Positions 17,319 to 24,887 of a DNA stretch of 35,115 nucleotides are shown piece by piece. The translations under genes were made by a program, and so were the position numbers. Numbering within the stretch: position 1 is the first letter of the stretch; every line of letters starts with the position of its first letter. The stretch is from positions 1 to 35,115 of the forward strand of contig JAJRZI010000010.1 of assembly GCA_024275295.1 (NCBI GenBank), in the 5' to 3' direction. The DNA comes from Gammaproteobacteria bacterium (GTDB lineage: Bacteria > Pseudomonadota > Gammaproteobacteria > Chromatiales > Chromatiaceae). Under the pieces are notes generated by a model that was not told the origin of the DNA, searched no databases, and worked only from the letters and a program-made list of their open reading frames with translations.

Positions 17319-17843
17319 AAAACAGCTTAATGGCGCAGCAGGCAAACCACGGCTGCGCACGAAGGTTTGTTGAATCAAAAAGGCATCCGAGCTGGCGCGG
17401 TGACGGGTAATGTTAAACGCCTTGATCACCTCTTGGTGGATCTCATGCCAACTGTTGTACTGCTGTTCATTAAACAGCATTTGCAGCTGTGCAACCTTGA
17501 ATTTTTGTGGACACTGAGCCACATCAAAGAGCAGTGCGATCCAACTGCTGTCAAAGCCCCAGCCATCGCTATAGACAGTGCTTCCCTCCAGCAACCGATT
17601 AAGCTCATCGGCCACCTCTTTCACACCACGACCACGGTGCTGCAAAATCTCCTGACTAATGCCGTGCAGTTTCTCACTCTCTTCACTCCAGCATATCCAG
17701 TCAGGGTGGGGTTTGATCAGGTAGCAGTGGGTACTGCCATCTGCCAGGGCAACACCCACCTCAATGGGGTAACTGCCCTTGCCAAAGCCCGAGGCTTCCA
17801 GATCAATTACTGCGGGTATAAAACTATTGGATTGAGACATCAC
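17238..17843 (-). CDS. DEDDh-type 3'-5' exonuclease-like protein with C-terminal tail antisense to arsC
   Basis: 201 residues. Exo I is FIPAVIDLEASGFG with Asp14/Glu16, Exo II is around VYSDGWGFDSSWIALLF, and Exo III is HRASSDAFLIQ with the HxxxxD pattern, giving the DEDDh set of RNase T/DnaQ-type nucleases. Target nucleic acid is unknown; no polymerase domain is attached. The recognisable domain ends near residue 170. The rest, ending CCIIGNNDRPLD, is encoded opposite the active-site end of the ArsC-family gene (overlap of 81 bases), so this tail is probably not under its own selection. Confidence 0.82.
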   Translation of the reverse strand: MMSQSNSFIPAVIDLEASGFGKGSYPIEVGVALADGSTHCYLIKPHPDWICWSEESEKLHGISQEILQHRGRGVKEVADELNRLLEGSTVYSDGWGFDSSWIALLFDVAQCPQKFKVAQLQMLFNEQQYNSWHEIHQEVIKAFNITRHRASSDAFLIQQTFVRSRGLPAAPLSCFLYYLQHRFRWSADPCCIIGNNDRPLD

Positions 17844-17943
17844 TACACTTCTGGTTTCCCGTTTATCAGGGCAGGGTAATGTTGAGATTAGATCCAGCTC
17901 TATTCATATTTCCTTTTCAACACCAGCCATCTGGGGCATAAGG

Positions 17944-18588
17944 CTATCTTACGTAGCCCATAACAGAAATAAAATGGCTAATAGAACCCAACAATACAAA
18001 CAGATGCCAGATCCCATGGGCATGGCGAAGTCTATTCATATTGTCCAGCACATAAAACAGAACCCCTACGGTATAGGCGATACCACCAATCGTCAGCCAC
18101 GCCATACCCGGCGCGGGGATAGCCGCCTGAAGATTGGAATACTCCAGTATGCATACCCAGCCCATCACCAGATAAATAGGTAGCTGCAGCACCTCAATAC
18201 GTCTCGGAATGAAGGTTTCAAACAATACCCCCACAACAGCAAGCCCCCATACAAAGGCCAACATCAGCAGCCCATTGCCATCACCCAATGACACCAACAT
18301 ATAGGGTGTATAGGTGCCCACAATCAACAGATAAATTGAAATATGATCTATCTTTTGGAAAATCTTCTTGAGCTTGGGAGGATAAAAGCTGTGATACAGG
18401 GTAGACATGGTATAAAGCACTACCAGCATAAACCCAAAAATTGTGAAACTTACAATTAACAGCGGCTCTTTCCGCTGGATACTAACCGTCAGCAATGCGC
18501 CAAACCCCATCAACGCCAAGACCGCACCAACCAAGTGCGTGATACTGTTGAATTTTTCGCCATCGTACATAGCGTTTTTGCTTATCAC
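17944..18588 (-). CDS. trhA: PAQR-family membrane protein TrhA (hemolysin III/YqfA)
   Basis: 214 residues with seven predicted membrane helices. The first helix carries EKFNSITHLVGAVLALMGFG, the second STLYHSFYP, then DHISIYLLIVGTYTPYMLV; the last has HGIWHLFVLLGSISHFISV. The conserved His and Asp set (STLYH, DH, HxxxH) is the likely zinc site of the PAQR/hemolysin III family. The family name is historical. In E. coli the protein affects membrane energy homeostasis, and lysis activity should not be assumed. The SLC13 transporter is divergent across a 355-base gap. Confidence 0.9.
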   Translation of the reverse strand: MISKNAMYDGEKFNSITHLVGAVLALMGFGALLTVSIQRKEPLLIVSFTIFGFMLVVLYTMSTLYHSFYPPKLKKIFQKIDHISIYLLIVGTYTPYMLVSLGDGNGLLMLAFVWGLAVVGVLFETFIPRRIEVLQLPIYLVMGWVCILEYSNLQAAIPAPGMAWLTIGGIAYTVGVLFYVLDNMNRLRHAHGIWHLFVLLGSISHFISVMGYVR

Positions 18589-18700
18589 ATTCCTAAGTTA
18601 AGATCATAGGGTCATATAAAATCATAGCAGAATCAGAGGAATCATAAGGCCAATGCGCATTCCAGATACCCCACGGAGACAGGAAGAGACCAAGCCATCA

Positions 18701-18717
18701 CCCCCTACTTTAGGGGG
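18701..18717. promoter_or_regulatory. Perfect CCCCCTA palindrome, candidate operator
   Basis: Seven-base inverted repeats separated by CTT lie between the divergent trhA and SLC13 genes, 113 bases from the trhA start. The size and symmetry suit a dimeric LuxR/NarL-type regulator, but a short hairpin without function is equally possible. Confidence 0.35.
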
Positions 18718-18793
18718 ATTTCATGATAGATTCTGGGTAAATATAAAGAAACCCGGATAGATGACGACACTTTGAGCATGAGTAATATTTAGC

Positions 18794-18879
18794 AGCCAAC
18801 TCACTTTATAGGTAAAACTGGGTGCTATATTAGCACCCGTCTGAGTAGGCAATCATTTGATCAGTCCACTGAGTTGGCT
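18794..18879 (+). promoter_or_regulatory. Nested stem-loop upstream of the SLC13 gene, candidate leader or small RNA
   Basis: Outer arms AGCCAACTCA (18794-18803) and TGAGTTGGCT (18870-18879) pair perfectly over 10 bases. Inside them GGGTGCT (18820-18826) pairs with AGCACCC (18832-18838). The structure ends 65 bases before the transporter start. It does not fit a tRNA and no known riboswitch core was recognised. Confidence 0.4.
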
Positions 18880-18943
18880 TAATTATGCGTAGAAACAATG
18901 CCTTACACTGGCGGAACGGATCACCTGGGTGACTTAAAAGCCA

Positions 18944-20785
18944 ATGCCTTTATCAACACCAGATGCTCACACCTATGCTGTTCTTATATTGATTGGCATT
19001 GCGCTATTTCTTTTTACCCGTAATCGCATCCCGCTTGAAACCTCTTCCCTCCTGGTTTTAATCGCACTGGTGGTTGGGTTTGAAGTCTTCCCCTACCAGC
19101 GCAATGGATTTGAGCTCCATCCAGAAGAGTTTTTCCTTGGCTTTGGCCATGAGGCACTGGTCATTATATGCTCACTGATGATCCTCAGCCGTGGATTGGA
19201 AACCACAGGTGCACTACGCCCACTCGCCTCACTCCTCTCTCAAGTATGGACTGCCTTCCCCATGCTTTCACTGCTACTCACACTATTCATTGCAGCAGTA
19301 TTAAGCGGCTTTCTCAACAACACACCTATTGTCGTGATGCTGCTTCCGATACTGATCAGCGCCTCACTGCGCAGTAAACGCTCGGCCTCAGGCATCCTGA
19401 TGCCGATGGGCTTCGCCACGCTGGTAGGTGGCATGGGCACCCCAATTGGTACTTCAACCAATCTACTGGTCGTTGCCATTGCCGCCGACCTCGGACTCAA
19501 ACAGTTTGGCATGTTCGATTTTGTTATACCCGCTGCCATTGCAGCCAGTATCGCCATACTCTATCTATGGCTTATAGCCCCCCGCCTGCTACCAGAACGA
19601 GCTCCTCTGCTGGCAGATACCTCTCCACGCATCTTTGAGGCCTTGCTGCACATTGACGAGGCCAGCATTGCCAATGGCATGACATTGACCGACATCCTGA
19701 AAAAGACCAATAGGAGCATGAAAGTTGAGGCCATCTATCGGGGGGAAGGGTTAAGAGTGAGTCGATTGCCAACCGCTGTAATCCGGGAAGGTGATCGTCT
19801 ACTGGTGTGCGATACCCCGGAGAACCTGAAAGAGTATGAGCATCTGCTGGGGGCAAAACTCTACAACGTCTCCAATATTGAAACCCCCATCAGTGATGAA
19901 AACCCGCTCTCTGCCGAAGGCCAGCAGCTTGCTGAAATCGTAGTCACAGAGCATTCACCCCTCTATCACACGACACTCCGAGACGCGCGTTTTGCCGAAC
20001 GATATGGCCTGGTTATTTTAGGCTTAAACCGACTCCGTGGTATCTCACTGCGAGGCCGGGATATCAGTGATGCTGAACTTCAACTGGGTGATGTGCTGCT
20101 GGCACAGGGCGCTGCCGACAGCCTTAAAACACTCAAGAAGCGTGGCGATGTTTTGGTACTTGACGCAACGGTGGATCTGCCGCATACCGCCAAAGCACCA
20201 CTTGCCCTTTCAATCATGCTGATGGTCGTTGGATTGGCTGCATTTGGCATTGCACCCATCACGGTTACCGCCCTGGCCGGGATGGGATTGATGCTGGTTA
20301 CAAAATGCCTAAGCTGGGGTGATGCCGCCGATGCACTCAGCACCCCAATCATATTGATAGTAGCCGTCAGTCTGGCACTCGGCCTCGCCTTGACCCGGAC
20401 GGGTGGCGCTGATTTCCTGGCTCACAGCTATGTCTCACTGGTTGCTGACTGGCCACCTGCAATGATCATGAGCGGCCTAATGCTGTTGATGGCCATTCTA
20501 ACCAATATCGTATCAAACAATGCTGCCGCTGTGATCGGCACCCCCATCGCCATCGGTATTGCACAAGAGCTTGGACTTTCACCCGAAGCCTTTGTGCTGG
20601 CCGTACTGTTTGGCGCCAACATGAGCTATGCAACACCTATGGCCTATAAAACCAACCTGCTGATCTTCAGTGCCGGCGGCTATAAATTTACAGATTTTTT
20701 ACGCGTTGGCGTACCCCTCATGCTGATCATGTGGGTGACGCTGTCGCTGATTCTTCCACTCTTTTTTCCTCTGCAGCTTCAGTGA
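18944..20785 (+). CDS. SLC13/DASS-type anion permease with two TrkA-C domains
   Basis: 613 residues. About five helices at the N-terminus (YAVLILIGIALFLF, SSLLVLIALVVGFEVF, EALVIICSLMILSRGLE, FIAAVLSGFLNNTPIVVMLL, GTPIGTSTNLLVVAIAADL) match the ArsB/NhaD/SLC13 fold. The SGFLNNTPIV and GTPIGTSTNLL loops are the family's SNT-like ion and substrate sites. Residues about 215-400 hold two RCK/TrkA-C modules (MKVEAIYRGEGLRVSRLPTA and TTLRDARFAERYGLVILGLN), then the second membrane half repeats the motif (LTNIVSNNAAAVIGTPIAIG). Relatives carry sulfate, dicarboxylates or other anions with sodium; the substrate here is not decidable. The 3' end overlaps the convergent membrane-protein gene by 59 bases. 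Confidence 0.9.
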   Translation: MPLSTPDAHTYAVLILIGIALFLFTRNRIPLETSSLLVLIALVVGFEVFPYQRNGFELHPEEFFLGFGHEALVIICSLMILSRGLETTGALRPLASLLSQVWTAFPMLSLLLTLFIAAVLSGFLNNTPIVVMLLPILISASLRSKRSASGILMPMGFATLVGGMGTPIGTSTNLLVVAIAADLGLKQFGMFDFVIPAAIAASIAILYLWLIAPRLLPERAPLLADTSPRIFEALLHIDEASIANGMTLTDILKKTNRSMKVEAIYRGEGLRVSRLPTAVIREGDRLLVCDTPENLKEYEHLLGAKLYNVSNIETPISDENPLSAEGQQLAEIVVTEHSPLYHTTLRDARFAERYGLVILGLNRLRGISLRGRDISDAELQLGDVLLAQGAADSLKTLKKRGDVLVLDATVDLPHTAKAPLALSIMLMVVGLAAFGIAPITVTALAGMGLMLVTKCLSWGDAADALSTPIILIVAVSLALGLALTRTGGADFLAHSYVSLVADWPPAMIMSGLMLLMAILTNIVSNNAAAVIGTPIAIGIAQELGLSPEAFVLAVLFGANMSYATPMAYKTNLLIFSAGGYKFTDFLRVGVPLMLIMWVTLSLILPLFFPLQLQ

Positions 20786-22076
20786 TCTTAACCCAGGTAC
20801 TCTTATAGATCTTGAGCACCGCCATCAGATTCAACCACAGCAACAGGTTGGAGGCAGCAAACACAATACCTGCCGGCAGCAAAAACCAACTGGACCGCCA
20901 TAACACCGCAAGCATCAACAGCAGCATCAACAAATGCAACCAAAACTGGATATGGGTTCGCTCATCAGGGAGCAGTTTTCTGATGTTCGGTATCAGACGC
21001 CGACTGAGTTTATGTTCAGTAACCTTGATACTGAGATGCAGCCAGGTGAGAAAAGGTATAATTTTATACAGCATGCCATTGACTGCCGAGATCAGAAATC
21101 CATGGATCATCAACATACCCAACAACAGCGGATAGATGGGATGCCGATTGAGTGCGGGAAAGAGCAACGCAGCAACCCAAACCAAAACAGCTGCCAGCAG
21201 GCTCCACATGGCGCAGCGCCAGAACCAGAGCGTCACCTCTGATGCTGACTTTCTCTTGCGTCTGTGCTGCAACCAGAGGGTCATAACCACAAACAACATC
21301 AACCCTGCTGCAACTACCAGTCCTCCCGCCAAAGAGAGTACAGGCCTATTTAAAAGAGCACCTGCAACCCATACAGCCAGACCAGCTGCAACAGCTGGCG
21401 CCAGAGAATAGATCAAAATCGGAGGATAGGCCGGTGTCAGCTGAAACATCGGCACCACGGCATAGGCCACCGTAATCAGCAGAATGGCGCCCCACCCCAC
21501 CAACCCCCAAGCCAGATGAATATCCGTCAGATGGCGGGCCAGCGTCACACCCGGAACGCTATGCCCAATGGCCAGCCAGCCACCCAACCCCACCGTAATC
21601 ATTAGACAGGTCAATGCCAGGCCAATACCAAACCCGGCATCACGTCGAGTGCTACTCCTGAGCAGCCCCGAAATAACCGCCCCGATAAACAGCACAAAAG
21701 AGATGACAAGTAGCAGCACCGCCGCATGCATAAGATAAGGCGTACCCGTCAGAAACCCTGCCACCAGCAGCAACGTACCCACAACCAATGTGATATGCAT
21801 TATTGCGGCCACCAATCCAACCCGCCGCGGCTGCCCACCTGTCACTACAGAGACCACCTGCAACAGCGCTGCTTGCATCACCGTCGCCAGATAACCCAAT
21901 ACCAGGAGGTGGGCGTATGCCAACATGCCCGCAGACCAGCGACTGGCAAAATGACCGTCATCCAGAAACAACATCAGCACAGCAGCCAGCACCCCAAATA
22001 TCGGTGCCGTCATAAAAAAACGCAACGGGACAGAGAAGGGGGGCGTCTGGGAGAGAATGAGTTGAGACTGTTTCAT
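20727..22076 (-). CDS. Twelve-helix membrane protein, NnrS/heme-copper oxidase subunit I-like
   Basis: 449 residues with about twelve hydrophobic helices. Histidines sit at regular places within helices: YAHLLVLGYLATVMQAALLQ near residue 54, HLTDIHLAWGLVGWGAILL near 185, and MIHGFLISAVNGMLYKIIPF followed by WLHL near 340. This pattern recalls the heme-ligating histidines of heme-copper oxidase subunit I and the NnrS family, but the copper/active-site motifs of true oxidases are not evident. It may bind heme or respond to nitric oxide; that is inference. The last 19 codons (KITEAAEEKRVEESATASPT region) overlap the SLC13 gene's 3' end. Confidence 0.65.
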   Translation of the reverse strand: MKQSQLILSQTPPFSVPLRFFMTAPIFGVLAAVLMLFLDDGHFASRWSAGMLAYAHLLVLGYLATVMQAALLQVVSVVTGGQPRRVGLVAAIMHITLVVGTLLLVAGFLTGTPYLMHAAVLLLVISFVLFIGAVISGLLRSSTRRDAGFGIGLALTCLMITVGLGGWLAIGHSVPGVTLARHLTDIHLAWGLVGWGAILLITVAYAVVPMFQLTPAYPPILIYSLAPAVAAGLAVWVAGALLNRPVLSLAGGLVVAAGLMLFVVMTLWLQHRRKRKSASEVTLWFWRCAMWSLLAAVLVWVAALLFPALNRHPIYPLLLGMLMIHGFLISAVNGMLYKIIPFLTWLHLSIKVTEHKLSRRLIPNIRKLLPDERTHIQFWLHLLMLLLMLAVLWRSSWFLLPAGIVFAASNLLLWLNLMAVLKIYKSTWVKITEAAEEKRVEESATASPT

Positions 22077-22242
22077 CTACTAAAAAGTATCAATGGGTTC
22101 ACCCATTAAACTACCCCGGTCAATGGCCAAAACCAATCCTTATTGAAAGCAGCATAAACCTTACCTATGACAAACCACTTTGATATAGTACCTCACACAA
22201 CTTCCACAAGATGGATTCAGCCTTGTCACAAAAGCCTGCATT

Positions 22243-22503
22243 ATGAAAAAGCTAAAAAACGAGAAAGAACTTCTTAAGGAGGCTCTGCGTGTAGGTATGA
22301 TCTATGCTGAGAAGCGTGGGGCTGCAAAATTTGACGCGTCCGACTCGCACCATCTGAAGATCGAATATATCTACCGGCTGCTGGTGCATGACAAACAGAT
22401 CCAGCCACTGGCTAAAGGGCAGGCAGATGAACCGAATATGCGTCATAAGCTGGCCATCTGGATATCCAAGCTTCTGCCTGAAGATCATCCACTTAAAAAG
22501 TAG
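22243..22503 (+). CDS. DUF5062-family small protein
   Basis: 86 residues: KNEKELLKEALRVGMIYAEK, then ASDSHHLKIEYIYRLLVHDK and KLAIWISKLLPEDHPLKK. From memory this matches DUF5062, a conserved gammaproteobacterial family with no known role. It is helical, charged and has no signal peptide. It is convergent with the arsenosugar-type operon on the other strand, ending 9 bases before that operon's last stop. No operon partner is evident. Confidence 0.75.
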   Translation: MKKLKNEKELLKEALRVGMIYAEKRGAAKFDASDSHHLKIEYIYRLLVHDKQIQPLAKGQADEPNMRHKLAIWISKLLPEDHPLKK

Positions 22504-22512
22504 CCCGCAGGC

Positions 22513-23133
22513 TCATTGCTTTTGTTGCCGCTGCCAGCGTTCAATATCTGCTGGCCTGTCCATATCCCACAACATCTCCAACTCCTGCCAACACCATCCC
22601 AACCCCGCCAGCCGTTCCCGCGTTAATCTGAGCACCTGATCACCACCCCAGGGCATCTCTTCGAACAACACGGCATCATTTTGACGCAGCCCAAGCAGAA
22701 CATAACCACCATCTTCTGCCGGCCCCACTACGGCATCATTTCCATCCATTAGCCACTGCAGTGACTGACTCAGATGGACACGGCCAAGCAAGGGACAATC
22801 AGCACCAATGAGCACTACAGCCTCTGACTCTTTCAGCGCCAGATCTGCAGCGCTGTACATACGTTCACCCAGATCCACACCCGACTGCTCATATAGCGAC
22901 AGATCATATTGGCTTGCCAGCTGTTGAAAAAAGGCATGATTCGGATCTGGGGTACACCAAAGCTGAACGGGGGAGAGACCAGCTGCCGTGACAAAGGCGA
23001 CCGTCCGCTCCAGCAAATGGCTGTAGAGATCTGCCGCACCCTCCGCACCCAAGGCCGGTATCAGCCGGGTTTTGACCTGGCCAGGCTCTGGCGCCTTGGC
23101 AAATATCAATATTCGGGCATCGGGAAACTGCAT
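22513..23133 (-). CDS. TIGR04282-type (DUF2064) glycosyltransferase-fold protein of the arsenosugar cluster
   Basis: 206 residues of DUF2064. RILIFAKAPEPGQVKTRLIP at the N-terminus is the nucleotide-binding start, SEAVVLIGADCPLLGRVHL near 105 the GADCP motif, DAVVGPAEDGGYVLLGLR the AEDGGY motif, and LWDMDRPADIERW the end. The family (selenodomain-associated transferase 1) regularly sits with ArsS and is thought to act in making arsenosugars. Its exact reaction is not established here. It begins 3 bases after the stop of the upstream glycosyltransferase, so it is third in a tight operon with arsS. Confidence 0.88.
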   Translation of the reverse strand: MQFPDARILIFAKAPEPGQVKTRLIPALGAEGAADLYSHLLERTVAFVTAAGLSPVQLWCTPDPNHAFFQQLASQYDLSLYEQSGVDLGERMYSAADLALKESEAVVLIGADCPLLGRVHLSQSLQWLMDGNDAVVGPAEDGGYVLLGLRQNDAVLFEEMPWGGDQVLRLTRERLAGLGWCWQELEMLWDMDRPADIERWQRQQKQ

Positions 23134-23136
23134 GGG

Positions 23137-23823
23137 CTAGCGTACCGATGAGTACCAGCGAGCCAACTGCATTGGGCTTACCCCCAATACAAACATTAAC
23201 CGCAACCACCACATCAATACAATGGTGCGACAGGTACCCTGAGCCTCCCAACGACGACTGGAGGTTACAAGTTTCATACGCAAACATAATGGCTTGCCAA
23301 CTCGCTTTAACTGTTTGCTAAGAACAATATCTTCCATCAGTGGCATATCAGGAAAACCACCCACATCATTAAACACATTTCGCCTGACAAAGATGGCTTG
23401 ATCCCCCGTCGCAATACCTGTCCAGCGTGATCGCAGATTCATCATAAATGCCACCATCCGCAGCAAAGGCTGCTGACCAGAGAGGCAGACATCAAATCGC
23501 CCCCAGATGGCACCAACAGCAGCCCCACTAACAACCGCCTCCCCCGCTCCAGCAGGCAGCTCCGTATCAGCATGCAGAAACCACAGGATAGCGCCATTGG
23601 CTGCTTCTGCACCCGCATTCATCTGCCCTGCCCTGCCGGGCGTCGCACTCAACAGTTGATCAACAAGTGGTTTGGCAATTTGCACCGTGCCGTCACAGCT
23701 GCCCGCATCAACCAAAATCACCTCATGGCCAGCCTGGCGCAATGGCTGCAGCGATTCCAGCAGATGGCCAATCACCCCAACCTCATTTAGAGTGGGGATG
23801 ACAATAGAGAGCCTGTTTTGCAT
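23137..23823 (-). CDS. TIGR04283-type family 2 glycosyltransferase of the arsenosugar cluster
   Basis: 228 residues. RLSIVIPTLNEVGVIGHLLE opens the GT-A fold, VILVDAGSCDGTVQIAK is the nucleotide strand, PGRAGQMNAGAEAANGAILW and FLHADTELPAGA carry the HADTxLP metal site, and GGFPDMPLMEDIVLSKQLKR holds the MED catalytic-base region. These are diagnostic of selenodomain-associated transferase 2, found beside ArsS. It probably transfers a sugar onto the arsenic-containing nucleoside product, but this is inference. Its ATG overlaps the ArsS stop by one base in TAATG, so the genes are translationally coupled. Confidence 0.9.
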   Translation of the reverse strand: MQNRLSIVIPTLNEVGVIGHLLESLQPLRQAGHEVILVDAGSCDGTVQIAKPLVDQLLSATPGRAGQMNAGAEAANGAILWFLHADTELPAGAGEAVVSGAAVGAIWGRFDVCLSGQQPLLRMVAFMMNLRSRWTGIATGDQAIFVRRNVFNDVGGFPDMPLMEDIVLSKQLKRVGKPLCLRMKLVTSSRRWEAQGTCRTIVLMWWLRLMFVLGVSPMQLARWYSSVR

Positions 23824-24788
23824 TACTTATTTAGCGCACCACCACAACTACTGCCCTGCCCTGCTGTACAGCCATAACAGTGCTCGGCTACCTTGATGGC
23901 CGCTCCATCCAGCCCCTCTCCCACCAGCTCGCTGATATGGGTACGTGCCTGTTGGGCATGCGCCAGCGGCATATCCAGCATCTGATTGAAATCACAGTCA
24001 AACAGATACCCTTGCCAATCCACACTGATCTGATTGAGGCACATCACATTGTTCAGATTATTTTCATCAAAGGCACCACGCAGCAGATCCAGATAGCGGT
24101 CAAACTCACCCTGCGACTGCAACAGGCTGCCGAAGCGTAAAATAGGCATATTGGTCAAGGTATATAATCGGTTGAACTGGATACCAAACCGATCCCGCAA
24201 CTGCACCCTATAATCGGCCTCCAGCCTCTCTTGCGGCGGAGGCAGGTAGGCTCCAGAGGGGTTATAGACCAGGTTCAACTCCAAGCCACTCCCAGCCTTA
24301 CCATACCCCAAGGCATTGAGCCTTTTCAGCCCCCGGATGCTGGACTCATAAGTCCCCTTCCCGCGCTGACCGTCCACATTCTCTTCGAGATAACAGGGCA
24401 AAGAGGCCACCACCTCAACCTGGTTTTCTGCCAGAAACTCTGCCAGACCGGCTTGGTCCGGCTCCTCCAAAACCGTCAGGTTACAGCGATCAATCACCCG
24501 GACATCCAATGCTCGCGCCTGCTCCACCAGAAGATAAAAATGAGGATTTAACTCCGGTGCGCCACCCGTCAAATCAAGCGATGAAACAGGGAATCCACGC
24601 ATAAAGTCAATCACCTGCTCTACCGTCTCTCGTCCCATTGACTCCGTCCGGTTGGGGCCTGCATCCACATGGCAATGCTGACAACTCAGGTTACAGCGAT
24701 AGCCCAGATTGACCTGAATGGTCTCCAGTTGGCGGCGTTTAAGTTCGGGAAAACGGGAAGGAAAAAGCAGATGGGAAGAGTCAAGCAT
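23823..24788 (-). CDS. arsS: Arsenosugar biosynthesis radical SAM protein ArsS, Cys form
   Basis: 321 residues. Cys32, Cys36 and Cys39 in CNLSCQHCHVD bind the SAM-cleaving [4Fe-4S] cluster, and SSLDLTGGAPELNPHFYLLV is the GGxPE/L SAM-contact region. The C-terminus (CYGCTAGQGSSCGGALNK) is the selenodomain tail; in selenoprotein homologues one of these cysteines is Sec, but here all are Cys codons (TGT) and no in-frame TGA occurs. ArsS is known to add a 5'-deoxyadenosyl group to dimethylarsenite. It leads a coupled operon with two transferases. No arsM methyltransferase is visible nearby. Confidence 0.93.
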   Translation of the reverse strand: MLDSSHLLFPSRFPELKRRQLETIQVNLGYRCNLSCQHCHVDAGPNRTESMGRETVEQVIDFMRGFPVSSLDLTGGAPELNPHFYLLVEQARALDVRVIDRCNLTVLEEPDQAGLAEFLAENQVEVVASLPCYLEENVDGQRGKGTYESSIRGLKRLNALGYGKAGSGLELNLVYNPSGAYLPPPQERLEADYRVQLRDRFGIQFNRLYTLTNMPILRFGSLLQSQGEFDRYLDLLRGAFDENNLNNVMCLNQISVDWQGYLFDCDFNQMLDMPLAHAQQARTHISELVGEGLDGAAIKVAEHCYGCTAGQGSSCGGALNK

Positions 24789-24887
24789 GGTGCGAAAAAA
24801 TCCAGATAACGGGAGTACGCATGTTAGAGATCAACCGCTCCCACTGCAAGAATGAGGGAGCAGACGGCAGGCTATTAGCCAGGGTAC

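Larger units (their letters stand above)
18589..18943. other. Intergenic region between trhA and the SLC13 gene with palindromes
   Basis: No gene is seen. It contains a perfect CCCCCTA-CTT-TAGGGGG palindrome (18701-18717) and the nested stem-loop at 18794-18879, both listed separately. The remainder is AT-rich and would hold two divergent promoters, which I could not place with confidence. Confidence 0.6.

Noticed and set aside
17944-18588. Cytolytic hemolysin
   Set aside because: The sequence is a housekeeping PAQR/TrhA-type membrane protein. The hemolysin III name does not establish toxin function.
18794-18879. tRNA gene candidate because of the 86-base length and closing stem
   Set aside because: No T-loop TTCGA, D-loop or anticodon arm pattern is present.
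18944-20785. Arsenite or potassium transporter because of the ArsB-like helices and TrkA-C domains
   Set aside because: The domain order (permease half, two RCK modules, permease half) is that of SLC13/DASS-type permeases. Nothing points to arsenite.
23823-23880. Possible selenocysteine TGA/SECIS in arsS, as in selenoprotein homologues
   Set aside because: All tail residues at the expected positions are TGT cysteine codons and the frame has no internal TGA.
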